Positions 40,365 to 53,070 of a DNA stretch of 64,000 nt are shown piece after piece. This stretch comes from Epiperipatus broadwayi (lineage: Eukaryota; Onychophora; Udeonychophora; Euonychophora; Peripatidae), in NCBI GenBank assembly GCA_028023455.1, contig JAQFVV010006429.1, forward strand, positions 1,011,508 to 1,075,507, written 5' to 3'. Within the stretch, counting starts at the first letter, position 1. Each line of letters opens with the position of its first letter. Made by a program: the position numbers and the translations under genes. The notes beneath the pieces were generated by a model. That model saw only the letters and a program-made list of their open reading frames with translations, was not told where the DNA came from and made no database searches.

Positions 40365-42740
40365 TTGAGTATACTCCCCTACAGATACCAATATACAAGC
40401 CATCTTGGATCTCAAAATCCATTACCACAACACTCAAAAGATACTTGCTCAATATATAGCCACAAAAAGATCCAAGATTTTTCTAGCAAACAAGCACAAT
40501 TGGACTCGCAGTTATATCATATGGGCACTGGGAGCAACGATGCGTCCTACACCACTGATGATCTCAGTAGATCAAAACTGTTACAGTGGTCCACTGATGC
40601 TCTCCAAAATCCATAATCACTTTAAACAAAAATTACAAAATCATAACTTTAAAACAGGTAACATCTGGAAAGATACAGGCAACTTTTCCAATCACAACAT
40701 TACATTACAGAAAATCAAATACTCCACAAGCTACTTGCATACCCGGAAAGCACACATCCCAGACTCCATGGAATACCCAGATTTGTACTTCTCCACCTCA
40801 GCTACTTCACCATACCAATATTGAGGATGATGATTGACGTGCTTGCTGGCAACTTCCAAAATATTTCAGATTTGTATCCAGTAGCATTGGTCCCATTTTT
40901 GAAAAAACAAGCAAACCCATCCTGTCTTACTAACCTACATCCCATTTCAATGATAACCTCTGCTTATAAAAACAATCGAATGCTTAGTCAAGGATCAAAT
41001 ACAAGACCAGCTTTACACACACATATCAACACATCAATATGCACGCAAAGGCTCATCAACCATCGAAGCCATGCAATGCTTCCTCCTGATAATTGAACAT
41101 GTTAGACAAAGCAGAAAATCAAGGCCCCTAGCTGTCCTCAGTGTTAGACACAGTAACCCCTTCAGTCCTCTTTCAGATACTGCAGGAGTACCAAGTGCCT
41201 GAAGTGTATATCAGAATAATTGCCAACTTGTTTTTAAATAGATCAATATTTACCTCTCTAGATGAAAAGTTGTCTACTGGGTTCAGACCACATCTTCCAA
41301 TCCCCTAGGGCTTGCCTCTGGCTACACTCTGTTTCATAATAAATATAAATCCAATGCTAAAGGATATTGAACACAACATGCCTGGAATATATGTGCCAGC
41401 ATTAAAACAACAAATTAATCACATCTCATACATTGATGATGTCACTATCTTCCTTCCTGATAAATCACATTTGCAAACACTACTGAAAATCATCAATAAA
41501 CATACAAAAAAATTAAACCTTCAAATCAACAACAGTAAATCATCAATATGGAAAATTAAATCTGGAACTATAATTCAATCAATATTCACATCAAAACTTC
41601 AACATTTTTTTAGGTTTTCCTATAGCCAAAACTAAATTTGCCATGACCAAAGAAATCCAAAACACAATCTAAAAAAACAAGAAAATAGTGAAATCACTTT
41701 CTGGGATCTCACTGTCGCTTCCAGGCAAAGCTACATTGCTCAATATGCTAGTGTTCTCCAGACTAAACTATTATCTGCCAACTATTAAACCCACCAAAAC
41801 CTTTGAAAAGGCAGTCAACTCACTATGTTCTAAATTACTATGGAAAGGAAAGGTTGTTGCCATAAGCATTGCAAAAACACAAATGCCCAAAGAACTTAAT
41901 GGTCTTGGCCTTTACTCAGTTTCCACAATATACCTGCAAAAATCATTAACAGCACTGCGTGCCTTCTCCCTGAAATCTGCCCACCTGAATATAACACTAA
42001 CTTTTCCACCCATGGACACTCCACCACCTAAAAGTAACATATGGATGACACAAATATGGAATCATGTCAACAACTTCATTAGCCCAACACAAAACACACT
42101 TGATAACAAATAAGTTATATTGGGATGCATACAAACTCAAGATCAACACTCCTACTGCAATACCAAGCGCTCTTGGCTTCAACAATAGAATCATGATTAA
42201 GAAAGCAAAATATTGGTTCTTAGAACCGAAATATATAGACTTCGCTATGAATATGAGGTAAAGGCCTCGAAACGCTGGTTTTTGTTTTATAAATTGAACT
42301 TATTATAAAATTAAATCTAGGCTCATTACCCACCATCCATTTTCTAGTGTGGAAAAGGGGATTTACCAAAATTAACTCTCGATGTCAATTATGTACAATG
42401 GAGGATGAAATGATCCAACACATCTTTCATAACTGTCCGATACTCAGCTCACTAAAAACATTTATCAATGATAAAGCCAAAAAATAAAATGTAGACTTGT
42501 TTTTGATTCAACACTCAGTCAAGAACAGAAATTTCTCAAACATCAGACTCTCAATCCTTCTCTCCTTTGAAATCTGGCTAACCAGATGCAAACATGTAAT
42601 CAATAATACTACAACCAATATCCCGGATACCTTCAAAACATTGATTAAGAGAATCAGCATTAGAGACAGAATGCTAGCTCCAGACAGGCTGTATAAAGAA
42701 ACATGGTCTAAAGTCATCCTAATAGAAGAAGAAGAATCAT
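40365..42740 (+). pseudogene. LINE-B ORF2 reverse transcriptase and C-terminal region, broken
   Basis: Makes the cDNA from element RNA at the nicked target. In order: linker NWTRSYIIWALG (40498-40533, shared with LINE-A); FLKKQANPSCLTNLHPISM (RT fingers, about 40900-40950); LPLATLCFIININPML ending in SYIDDVTIFLPD, with YIDD at 41429-41440; INNSKSSIWK; GISLSLPGKATLLNMLVFSRLNYYL and LLWKGK-GLGLYSV (thumb and connection, 41688-41960); and RCQLCTMEDEMIQHIFHNCP (about 42383-42438), the Cys/His motif typical of this group's C-terminus. Several stops and frameshifts (near 40820, 41100, 41635, 42113, 42261, 42487) inactivate it. Confidence 0.85.
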
Positions 42741-42767
42741 AGAACTTACGTCACCTCAAGACTCTAC

Positions 42768-42825
42768 GATACAGTAATACAGAGTAGTTTTCTCATGATA
42801 CAGTAATACAGAGTAGTTTTCTCAA
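42768..42825 (+). repeat. 29-bp tandem duplication in LINE-B 3' UTR
   Basis: GATACAGTAATACAGAGTAG plus TTTTCTCA occurs twice head to tail just after the last ORF2 codons. Short tandem repeats in 3' UTRs are common in this type of LINE. Confidence 0.9.
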
Positions 42826-43024
42826 GCTGTTGTTAAAAATGTAATTCATGAATGAACAAAGTCAATAAATTTTCTTTTTTAAAAAAAAAAAAAACATAAA
42901 GATACAATAGCTGTAAGAATACAGCTTCGACTGTAAGTAAGTGTACAGAGTGATTGTAGAATGAATCAGAGTTTGTGATATTAAACCAATGTTAACAAAC
43001 ACACCAGCAATTTCATATATTCAT

Positions 43025-43027
<3 letters not shown>

Positions 43028-43063
<36 letters not shown>

Positions 43064-43078
43064 GTAGTAGTAGTAGTA

Positions 43079-43159
<81 letters not shown>
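43028..43159. repeat. (AAT)n microsatellite with AGT core
   Basis: About 44 trinucleotide units: AAT, then five AGT units (about 43063-43080), then AAT again. Confidence 0.97.
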
Positions 43160-43162
<3 letters not shown>

Positions 43163-46100
43163 CAAGTTAATCAATTATTATTGTTTTAAAATAAGTAAGG
43201 TATCAGTGAAAAATATATTAAATGTATTTACTATCGAATAGGACAATCGCCTATAGAATAAACTGAGCATTAAACTTGAATTTCTTCTAATACATAACAA
43301 GAAAAATAACATTTTTTAGAGTCAGCAATGTTTGTTATTTTAAAAAATAAAATTTATAATATTTTAATCTTTTGGATTACTTATAAATGCCATAATTGGC
43401 TAAGAAATAGCAATGAGAAATGGGGAAAAGACCGCTTTCTTCATTAACAAAATTCCTAGGTAGCTGAATATTTGAATTACATTTTATACAGTTGATCTAC
43501 AAATTTCCAACTATCAATGCAATGAAAAATAATTAGAAACCAAGGATTAAAGTGATTCAGTGATATATATTGTTTGCTAAGTATGGTGGGTACTAAACAA
43601 TGAAAAAAAGTGTCAACTAAACGCAAAAGGATAAAACTTTTGTTAATTTATTTTAGTGTCATCACAAATCAAAAAAAAAAAACATGAAAAAAAGAGAACA
43701 AAAAGGCATATTTTATTTTAATTAATTTGTAAGTGCATCAAATACTTTATAATAAAAAATGAAAGAAAAATATTTCTAAAGATAATATTTGTGATTTAAA
43801 TTTTAAAAAAAAAATTACAGATATGCATCCTTTAGCTTTATCAAAGAACCATTTCACAGTAGTATTACCTCCAACTTAGATTAAGTTTACAATTTATTGA
43901 ACCTGTCGATAATGTATGTCCATTCAACAAGATTTAGAAACTAAGCAAAAGTACCCCAAATCCAATCATGCCCAAGATACACAGGTCATGAGCAATCATG
44001 AATTCTAACCTGTTTGCCCATTCCCCAAATCTATAACACTACGGACAACATCTATGGCGATACTAAATAAATTAATTATTTCCGGGCCCGGTGCTATATC
44101 GTTTTGCATGAGAACTCAGCTGATGATGATGAGAGATTGAGTGAACCCAAGATATAAGTTAAAAACATACATAAATATAAAAAATTAAGGAGATTCGAAC
44201 AACTGAATTAAGTTTAAAAATATAAATATTTATTTTGACAAAAATTTAAGATGATTTTATTTATTCAACTTCACGCATTTAAAACTTTATTTTTGGTTAC
44301 AAATATTTGACGATCTTGATACAATTATTTTATTTTAATAGATATTAGTTTAGTGCGGCAGTTACAATAATGAATGTATATTTAAAATAAGATTTTAATT
44401 CATGTTATAAAACGGATCTGGTTGTTTTGGTGGACATTTATACATAAAGAATAACACATATTAAGATACAATAGAGTTTCACTGATTATGTGATTTAGTA
44501 GGATGCTCTTGGAATTTCATACATAAGTTTATTTTCATTTATAGAATTTATTTACAACAACAAAATGAGGCTACATTGTGATCAAAATATACTTAAAACA
44601 TTTATTTATTAAAATTTTTCGACATTTAATGATAGAATATAGCAAAACTCTATAATAAGAGAACGACTTATTTCAATAACAGGAAATGCAGCTTCATGAG
44701 AAGTTGGATTTAAACTCCAATGAATAAAAAGAAAAAAACATTTTATTATCATATATCATTATGATTTATTTTGGTAAACAGGCTAGAAAACTAACTATAA
44801 GAAATGGTGGTGCTAGCATAATATCAGTGAGAAGCAATGGCACATTTGGCCAGGATAAGGTCATTCTCCAATTTTTTTTTTATAAAGGTGGTACATGCCA
44901 GCTTCATGCTAGAGTGGTACAGAAAGAAAAAGTAGGTAGGAAGTTTCTATGGGCTGGACCACAGTGCATCCATACAGAGCTTCATCTACTCTAACCTGCA
45001 TGTTCTAGAAGTAGACTTTGACTTCTATTATGAATGAGAGCATTAAAGATGAGAGGCTTTGAATCCTTGGAATGAAGTACAGGTGAATCAAAGCAATATA
45101 TAAATATATACTTAAAGGAAAAGAATGATGAATGAAGATGATTGTGACTCCCTGGAATGAGATACAGGCAAATCAGATCAAAGCCCTATGTGGCTTATTA
45201 ATAATTTGACATATGCCAGCAATGCTATTATAAGACTATAAAACCTTTGGATTTAAATACTAAATAATGCCTTAAATGGTTTAACAAATACATAGTGATA
45301 TGTTAAAATAATGACCCATGTAAGATAAAGTCATTTATCAGAAGTTAAACTATAATTAATGAAGTCTGCATTTTCATGCACTTAAAAGTGTGAACAACAA
45401 AATAGAATTTGGTCACCAGCCTTTTTGGTGAATATGATGAATAAAGAAATTAATAAAACTAATGTACACCAATATCCATCCCAGATTGCAAAGTATTTAT
45501 ATATTTTGTATACTTTTACGATAAAATATATTTTTTTAAAAAAGCATATATTCATTTTACAAGAAAAACTCAGTCTCATGAACTATTTAGAAATAAATAA
45601 ATAAGAACTCATTAATCCCCCCTCCTCTTCTAAGTTCGTAAGACCGGGTTTGATTGGCATATACAAATAAAAGTTTAGTGAAAAATATAAAAATATCATT
45701 AAAAATAAATTATAACCACACTAAATGATAGAAAAGTAAGAAGCGTGAGTTGGATGAAATATTTCATAGTAGTATTAATTTGATAGAAGAGAATCGATAC
45801 AAAGAAAATAACTATTAATTTAACATACCGATGAGCGAGTTAAAAGAGATTAAATATGCAGAAAACATTAATTTAAAAAGATAGGATAGGATTCATATAA
45901 GACAATTATAATGACTTTGACTTGTTACCTCATGATTCTATGGTATGAAGTAGGCACGGGTCTTCTGTGGCAGGCAGCATCCTTTGATTGGTGGTAGTCC
46001 ATCTCTGCTCAGCAAAGAGCCAAGCTGAAGATGGAGGGGAAGGTGGCTTAGGCACCTCAAAATTAAACAGATGTAAAGTCAGTTAATGACTATTGGCTGA

Positions 46101-48628
46101 ACTCTCACAATAGATTTTTTTGGCCCTATTTATACAAATTTTCAGTTATGCAAAGAATTTTTTAATTAAACTTTTTAACTTAATCAATCTTTAATTTACA
46201 GAAATATTTTATCTATTGTTAGTGGAAATGGAATCGTTAGATAACTGCCCAATAATAAATCCCAATCTATTTCCAGATTAGAAATAGATTTGATAAAAAT
46301 GTTAATCACTAACTAAAATCAATTAGCTTTGTTTTAAATTTTACTTTAATTTAAAAATTCCTTTTTAATCATGATACAAAGTAGTGTTTCCACCCTAGTA
46401 ATTATGCTTGGACAGTTGGTGATTGCATCTTCCATCTTGAACTTTTATATAGTTATATAGAGAAAAATATTTATAAAATAAATAACATATAGTTAAAAAA
46501 ATACAAAATTATTTACAAGATTTGTTTGTGCTTTTATCTATATAAAAGCTCCATTAATATATGTATATATCTGAGTCGCATCCATAAAAGTTAATATTTA
46601 AAATTAAAGAAAAGTTTTATTTGAGATTTATATTTATAAATTTTTATAGATGCTTGTCAGAAATATCGTTTATATACATGTGACGAAAAAAACAGGATGA
46701 AACATGGGTTAAGTGGTAGAACAGCGAAGCTCAATCTTGGGCTAAGATCAATTGCTACAGTATTTATCATCAAAATCTTTAAATTTGATTAATAAAAAAT
46801 ATAATTTAACATTGTTTTAAATATGCCTTCATAAAATAGAAATGACAATAATCAATAAATAAATTAACACTTTTGTAAAACCTAGTCTACCCAAGCAATC
46901 TCTTACAAATATGTTTATAATGTATTTGTCTGCATTTGTTATATATATGTGTAGCAAAGCTCAAGATTGATGAAATATTTTATTTATAATACTAATGTTT
47001 AAAAATGGAATGATTTGAGAAATGAGCAATTTAAAATGATCATTTAATATCCTTGCCCAAATTCATAAATGGCAATGTCACCAAAAAGATAGCACACCTA
47101 TGATAGACCCAATCTAAATAAGGGATATTTGTGAAATCCAAATTATTATATTGGTCCTTAATCTTAGAGTAAATTTATGTGTATAAGACTGTGACCATTT
47201 TTGATAAACATATAATCATTTGCAACATTTAATTATTGCATTTTTTTTCCTTCAGAAAATAGTAGGAAATATTTAGGAAACATTAAATTTCCATCAATGA
47301 TACATTAGGCAGATTATGGACTTTACATCCATCAGGTCATTTAGTTATTTGTTTATTTAGTTATTTTTTATTATGATTCAATTTTTTTGTTTCATTATTT
47401 GTATTTATATAAATAAATTCATAGTTTTATTTGTTTGGTGATTTTCAGTTCAGTTCACTCACTCATTCATTCTTGTATATGAATTTGGAAGACATTAAGT
47501 TCACAAGCAACCATCATAATGATTATTTATTCAGCAATTCATTATGAATTTATTAATGTTACCAATATCACAATTAGGAACCAATCTTCGAATTCATATT
47601 TCCAATGATTTGGCTATCATGATCTTAAATTTGATTGATAGAGGAATATATCCAGGCATCTATCAGATAGATATCCTGATTCACACAGCACTCAAAAATT
47701 AAAAATATTTGTATGTCCAAATGACAATAAATATTTGTGACTTAGTTTGTCATGTTCTAATAATATGCATAATTGTCCTAGATAATTGTGTTTCCCATGC
47801 ATAGAATGTTACATCAATGAGCAATAATTAAATCAACTGATTTGTTTATTTCTCACTGCTTTTATTGTTTCAATATATTATACCTAGCCCTTTACACGTC
47901 GTCTCGTAAATTTTATAAAAACATTATTTATATAAAATCAATAAAATGTTTAATGTTTATAATGACGACTCGATCAGAACTTTGTACCTCCCTCTTACAC
48001 AAAATCCTATCACGGGGCTGTCGGTACCTCGGGTAGAGTAATCAATATCATTTGCAAACATTTGCCAATAACATTAACACTCGTTTACTAGATTACATAT
48101 TAGCCAATCAAACTTTTTATTTATTTAAAGGAAAAAATCCAATGGGTGCCAGCCGACCTTTGTTGACAAGTCTGCTTGACCAATACGATCTAGTACCTGC
48201 TCCCACTAGCTCAGCTACAACAATCAATTAAATATAATCCGCCTACCTAAAAAAATCAATTTATGAATCTTTCTCTGCGCTAAATTTCTCGCTTTCTCTT
48301 TTTCTTTTATTTAATTATTTAATTTAAATCTAATTTAAGTAATCACTAACCCATGAAGTCTCCATTTACGCTATTACACTTCGTTTGGTCTTATAATATA
48401 ATTAATTACACTTTCGTTCAAGTTCAGATACTATTTAATACAATCAAAATTTCATATTATAAATACATAAAAAAAAAAATAATTATACACACAATCACAA
48501 TAAAATCTCTGGGTAATGGAGCTAAAGACAACTAATAACTATTGTTCGTACCATAAAGTTCAGAGTTTATTATTCCATTTATTATTACGGCTTTTAATTA
48601 GTGAATTAGAAATTGAAATAAACATTAC
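43160..48628. other. AT-rich DNA; no supported gene
   Basis: Patches at 43920-44150, 44760-45000, 45940-46070 and 47890-48260 are less AT-rich. The plus frame 44761-44994 (77 codons, with RKLTIRNGGASIISVRSNG) and the others have no recognised family and no good splice context. The 47.9-48.3 kb patch is CpG-bearing and may belong to the same unit as the exon-like ORF at 48.63-48.84 kb. Confidence 0.5.
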
Positions 48629-48843
48629 CTAGCTTTCTCCCTTATGCACAGTTCCGAGCGTTGCTTCTGATAGTATTTCATTCGGTCAGTTAGCGCTAAC
48701 TCTTTGCACTCCTTTTCCCGATGTCGCTGGGATCCTGTGGGCTCCACATGGACACTCCGTCTCCTTCTTGTTTTACGCGACCATGATCGACATTTGAACT
48801 GTTTGCTGTTGGTATTGCGGGAAGGATTCGGCCGGCTGTTCAC
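48629..48843 (-). CDS. Arginine-rich exon-like ORF with splice donor, unrecognised
   Basis: Minus strand frame starting NSRPNPSRNTNS, with SRKTRRRRSVHVEP and RHREKECKELALTDRMKYY, then IREKA. It is GC-richer than its surroundings, uses CGG/CGC/CGA codons, and ends CTAG|GTAATG, a good splice donor that removes the nearby in-frame stop if used (phase 2). No in-frame ATG lies between the upstream TAA and the open segment, so a start would need an upstream exon or the internal Met of DRMKYY. The highly basic, K/R-x-R composition suggests nucleic-acid binding. It could be an exon of a host gene or of an unrecognised transposon. Confidence 0.3.
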
Positions 48844-48859
48844 ACGATGGGTTTAGCAG

Positions 48860-49086
48860 TGCAGCATTATGTTTAACTTGAGACGTATATTAATATTCAA
48901 TGCTCTCGATCTATAAAAATAATTTTAATTAATAATACAATAGAAAATTCACCCTTTTATATTTTACGGTCCTTATCTTGCGGATTCAATCTACAATACG
49001 TAACTAATCCTCTGGTGTTTCAGTTACGGTCCGTGCTGACTTTCTGGTGTTTGCATTGGTCATTTAATTTCTTTGTACTCTCTGCT
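48860..49086. other. CpG-bearing flank with repeated CTGGTGTTT/ACGGTCC motifs
   Basis: TTACGGTCC occurs twice (about 48963 and 49024) and CTGGTGTTT twice (about 49012 and 49042). If the ORF at 48.6-48.8 kb is transcribed leftward, this would be its upstream region. No TATA box stands out. Confidence 0.3.
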
Positions 49087-49206
49087 AGAGTTATTTCAAT
49101 ATCTTTATTTCAATTTCTTTGTTAGAGTTATTTCAATTCCTTTGTTAAAGTTATTTTCAATTTCTTTGTTAGAGTTATTTCAATTTCTTTGTTAAAGTTA
49201 TTTTCA
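49087..49206. repeat. ~23-bp minisatellite, about five units
   Basis: Imperfect tandem units of TTATTTCAATTTCTTTGTTA plus GAG/AAG, with small length changes. Confidence 0.9.
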
Positions 49207-49551
49207 CTAACTAGCCGTTTAATGGAAATTTCTTATGTTCGTCATTAGCTCCCATTGTTCACTACATTCCTTTGATTACATTTTTTTTTTATTATAATTA
49301 TAAAACAAAACGAATTCCACCTTGTTTTTTTTTTTGTTTTTTTTTAAAGCAATCTTAAATCAAATTTTAGTTCTTTAGGTTTTATCCAAATACGATTCAA
49401 AATTATATTTTATAAAACTGTCTAATTTATGCTTTTAACGATAAACCTATCTATGAGAAAAAAAAATCCTTTTATTCTTATTTTACTCTACAAGACCTTT
49501 TATTTTTATTAAATATTTACACAAATCGTTTATCAATTTATATTTTTTTTT

Positions 49552-50053
49552 CAAAATTATGTGTAACTCCGTGGAAACCCCCCCCCTCCTGGAGGTTTTT
49601 CGAAAAATATATATATATATTTTCTCTTTTTTTCCACCCTTTTTCCACCCCCCCCGGGGGGGGGTTTCTATTTCTTCTTCTCTCCTTTTTTTCTTTTTTT
49701 TTCTCCCCCCCCCCCCTTCTCTTTTTTTTTCTTCCTCCCTTCCTCTTTCTTTTTTTTTTTTTTGTTTTTTTTTTTTTCGTTTAAAATTTTTTTTTTTTTC
49801 TTTTTTTTTTTTTTTTCTTTATATTTTCCCCCCCCCCTTCCCTCTTTTAATTTTTTTTTTATGTCTTGAACCTTTTTTTTTTTTTTTCTCTTTTTCTTTT
49901 TTTTTTTTTTTTTTTCTTTTCACTCCACACCTCTTTCTCTTTTTTTTTTTGTTTGTTTTTTTTTTTTTTTTTTTTTTTTTTATATTAATATCAAATTATA
50001 AAAAATAAAAAAAAAAAAAATAAATTTATTTTTTACAAAATTATGTGTAACTC
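49552..50053. other. Homopolymer-rich block between 18-bp direct repeats; probable assembly artefact
   Basis: CAAAATTATGTGTAACTC is present at 49552-49569 and again at 50036-50053. Between them lie long alternating runs of T, C and a single C8G9-10 switch, unlike anything else in the window, which look like low-quality consensus or gap-fill sequence. The long open frame through it (poly-Phe/Pro) is meaningless. It also abuts the truncated end of the RTE-like LINE. Confidence 0.7.
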
Positions 50054-52472
50054 ATTTGTAACTCTTAACTTCTTCTAATTCATCATAATCAATCTTTATT
50101 TTCATATTTTGAGCAAATCGATTAAACTTTACTTTAGTCTTTTTAACATTTATCTTTAGTCCTACTTTCCTACTTTCATCTGATAACTCCTGCAACATTT
50201 CCTGCAGCTCGGAAGCATTATTTGCAAAAACAACTACATCATCTGCGAAATCTAAATGACTTAAATAATCTCCATTTACTTTCACTCCTTTAGTTTCCCA
50301 TTTTAATCCACAAAATACTTCATGCAGCACTGCTGTAAAAAGTTTTGGAGATATGGAGTCACCTTGTCTAACACCTTTCTCAATGTTGACTTTCCCAGTG
50401 TCATTATGTAATCTAATTGTTGCTGTTGCATTTTTATAAATATTCTTTAAAATATGACAATATCCTGGATCTATACCTCGATGATCCAATGCTTTAATCA
50501 CTGAAGAAATGTTTATAGAATCAAATGCCTTTTCATAATCTACAAATCCAAAACATAATGACAACTCATATTCATTTGTCCTTTCTATAACTTCTCTCAT
50601 TACTTGAATATGATCTACTGTACTAAAACCACTTTTAAATCCAGCTTGTTCTCTTGGTTGGTGAAAATCCAAGGTTCTCTGTAGACGAGTTGTAATTATC
50701 TTGGTAAAAATTTTATATAAAACTGATAAAAGGCTGATAGGTCTGTAATTTCTAATATCTTCTTTATCACCTTTTTTAAATATTAATATTATTACTGCAT
50801 TCTTCCAATCATCCGGTACATCTTTATCATTTAGACATTTGGTATATAACTTTGCTAATATTTTTTCTGTTTCTTCACCTGCTTCTTTTAATATATCAAT
50901 TATAATTCCATCATTACCTGGAGCCTTTCCTTTTTTCATACATTTAATTGCATTTCTCACTTCTTCATTTAAAATTCTGGGCAATTTGGAAGATGTAATA
51001 GATATAGGAGGTACTTGTTCTTTATTACTATATAATTCTTGATAAAAATCTTCTACCAATTTCATAATGTCATCCCTCTTTTTAGTAATAATTCCATCTT
51101 TTTTCCTTATTGCAGATATAAATTTCCTACCAATAACAAAATGTTGTTTTACATTCTTAAGACTTTTATTTTTTTCTACAGCTTTTCTTGCTAGTTCACA
51201 GTTATACTTTCTTATATCATTTTCAACTCTTTTCCGCACCATTTTACAAAATTCGAGATATTCAATTCTTTTTAATGCATCATTCTTGCATATCTTCATA
51301 TTCCTTCTTTTCTTCATAAGTTCTCTAGTCTCAGTAGAAATTTTATTAGTCAATTGCTGCTTTTTTCTACCAGCTATCTTTGTTGCAGTTTTTAAAAGTG
51401 TATCAGTTATTTTCATATTAATTTCATTCAAATCTGAATCATGTTCAAAATCTACTAATACTTGAAACCGATTTGTAAGTTCTAATTTAAATTCATTAGA
51501 ATGTTTCTGAAGATTATGAATATCAACTGTAAATATAGTTTTTCTTAATAATTTTTGTCTCTCTAGTTTTGCATTAACATGTATCTTACCCCTTACTAAT
51601 CGATGATCACTTCCTGTGTTAAATTTATTAAGAACATTACAATCTTGAAATATGTATTTCCTGTTAGTCAAAATATAATCCAATTCTGCTGTACCTTCAT
51701 TTGGATGCTTCCATGTCCATTTCCTTCTAACATTTTTCTCAAAAAAAGAATTCATAATATAAAGTTTTTCCTTCTCTGCAAACTCCACAAGTCTATGTCC
51801 TCTCTCATTTCTATTACCATAACCAAAATTACCTACAACACTTTCATCTTTCATTTTGTTTACCAATTCTAGCATTAAAATCTCCCATAACAATTTTAAA
51901 ATGTTGTTTACTCTGATCAAAAGCCTTTTGTACATCCATATAAAACTCTTCTACTACTTCATCACTGTGAGAACTTGTTGGGGCATAAACCTGAATTATC
52001 TGCATTTGATATCTGCTATTAAGTTGTATAACTAATCTTGCCACTCTGTCTGATACACCATCAATCTCCACCATATTGTTCTTCCACTTTTTATTTATAA
52101 TGAATCCTACTCCACTTGTATTTCCAATATTTGTGCTTTATAATAGAGCATATGTCCACTTTTTAAATCAATTGTCTCTTCACCTTTTCTTCTAACTTCA
52201 CAAAGTCCAATAATATCCCATTTAATATAAGAGAGTTCTTCTTCTAATTCTTGCAATCTTCCTTCACTTGAAAGTGATCTGCAGTTGTAAGTACCTAAAT
52301 AAAAAGTCGTCATCAAATGGCAGCCTGGGTCCACCTCCAGGATATTCTTAGCACCCTCCGCCTTCAGCCACCAACCGCTGCCTTGGTTGGTGACTTTACA
52401 GCCTCCTGGGATTAAGGGCCATGCTTTATTTTTGTCTGTCATAATTGTATAATTGGGAAAAATCTTTATCAT
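50052..52472 (-). pseudogene. RTE-like EN-RT polyprotein, two frame breaks, truncated
   Basis: Would nick target DNA and reverse-transcribe element RNA. N-terminal frame (52472-52107): GTYNCRSLSSEGR and LCEVRRKGEE (EN Asn and catalytic Glu). Middle frame (52074-51844): YAPTSSHSDE and MGDFNARIG (catalytic Asp/Asn). Long frame (51935-50052, 627 codons): ELDYILTN and [10 protein letters not shown] complete the EN. RT follows: [53 protein letters not shown] (motif A), [13 protein letters not shown] (motif B) and [12 protein letters not shown] (catalytic FADD, about 50228-50254), then KINVKKTKV. It ends EEVKSYK, short of the usual YLG motif. Motifs fit the RTE/BovB-like group. Two frameshifts near 51.9 and 52.1 kb and the missing C-terminus make it non-functional, yet the RT core is well preserved, so the insertion is fairly young. 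Confidence 0.88.
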
Positions 52473-52761
52473 TTACACAAACATTCATTCTGCCTTATCA
52501 GGCACTGAGAAGAAAGACCATGGTGTTTCTTGATCTTAAACTCAGAGGTAAAAAGTCAATAAACTCACCACGCTGGCTAATGCGTGTTGGTGAGCAGCCC
52601 ATCCATGTTCGTATACTATATGAATAAACATATAGTAATAACAGCTGCAACGACAAGAACGTGTGGAGTGGACATTAGGAATTTGCCCTGCTCGGTTCCT
52701 TTAAGGCCTCCAAGAGGAATCAAAGGGTCTCCTTTCAGTTAATAGCAAACTCCTTTCTGCA

Positions 52762-52766
<5 letters not shown>
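50055..52766 (-). mobile_element. RTE-like LINE, 3'-truncated or interrupted (LINE-C)
   Basis: Minus-strand non-LTR element with one ORF carrying EN and RT. The 5' side reaches a leader ending near the TA array at 52766; the 3' side stops abruptly at about 50055, immediately before the YLG segment that the older copy at 9.7 kb still has, so the RT C-terminus and 3' UTR are missing. The breakpoint coincides with the suspicious block at 49552-50053. No TSD found. Confidence 0.9.

Positions 52767-52831
<65 letters not shown>
52766..52831. repeat. (TA)n microsatellite
   Basis: About 32 TA units directly joined to the R1 copy on its right. Confidence 0.97.
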
Positions 52832-52834
<3 letters not shown>

Positions 52835-53070
52835 GGGATTGAAACACAGACTTTCAAGCTCCTTTTAGCGATCCACTCTATCTCATATAACCAATACATA
52901 AACTACACACATATGAACAAGTTAAATGATCTCCAATATATGTACTTCATGCTCAACCAGCACTCAGCTGTTGGTCCAGATCATCATCTCCCACACATGT
53001 ATATATAATCAGTGCTCAGTTTATATTAAGATAGCAAATCTTCAAATTTTAGTGGATAGGTTCCAATCTA
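52832..53070 (+). repeat. R1 dispersed repeat copy
   Basis: Starts CAGGGGATTGAAACACAGAC and includes CAGCACTCAGCTGTTGGTCC, AGATCATCATCTCCCACACAT and TTATATTAAGATAGCAAATC, the same module order as at 17.34-17.50 kb. The longest simple copy of R1 here. Confidence 0.85.

Larger units (their letters stand above)
36916..42892 (+). mobile_element. Full-length L1/Tx1-like LINE with TSDs (LINE-B)
   Basis: The 15-mer AACATAAAGATACAA is directly repeated at 36901-36915 and 42893-42907, immediately outside a 5977-bp element that ends in a poly-A run (42881-42892). It contains a leader of about 150 bp, ORF1 (37072-39277, broken), ORF2 EN (39423-40130) and RT plus C-terminal region (40365-42740, broken), then a short 3' UTR with a 29-bp tandem duplication. 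The domain order and motifs (YIDDVTIF, C-terminal CQLC...H...C) fit the L1/Tx1 group. Intact TSDs argue for a single complete insertion, but multiple stops show that it is dead. Confidence 0.9.

Noticed and set aside
42240-42285. GGTAAAGGCCTCGAAACG string resembling half a hammerhead
   Set aside because: No CTGANGA box upstream and it lies inside LINE-B coding sequence.
48180-48260. TAGCTCAGCTAC / TAGCTGAGCTAG resembling a tRNA A box
   Set aside because: No B box or cloverleaf on either strand.
49559-50008. 149-codon Phe/Pro-rich ORF
   Set aside because: Comes from T/C homopolymers in the probable artefact block.
50839-51872. Plus-strand ORFs within the RTE-like LINE
   Set aside because: Shadows of the minus-strand EN-RT frame.
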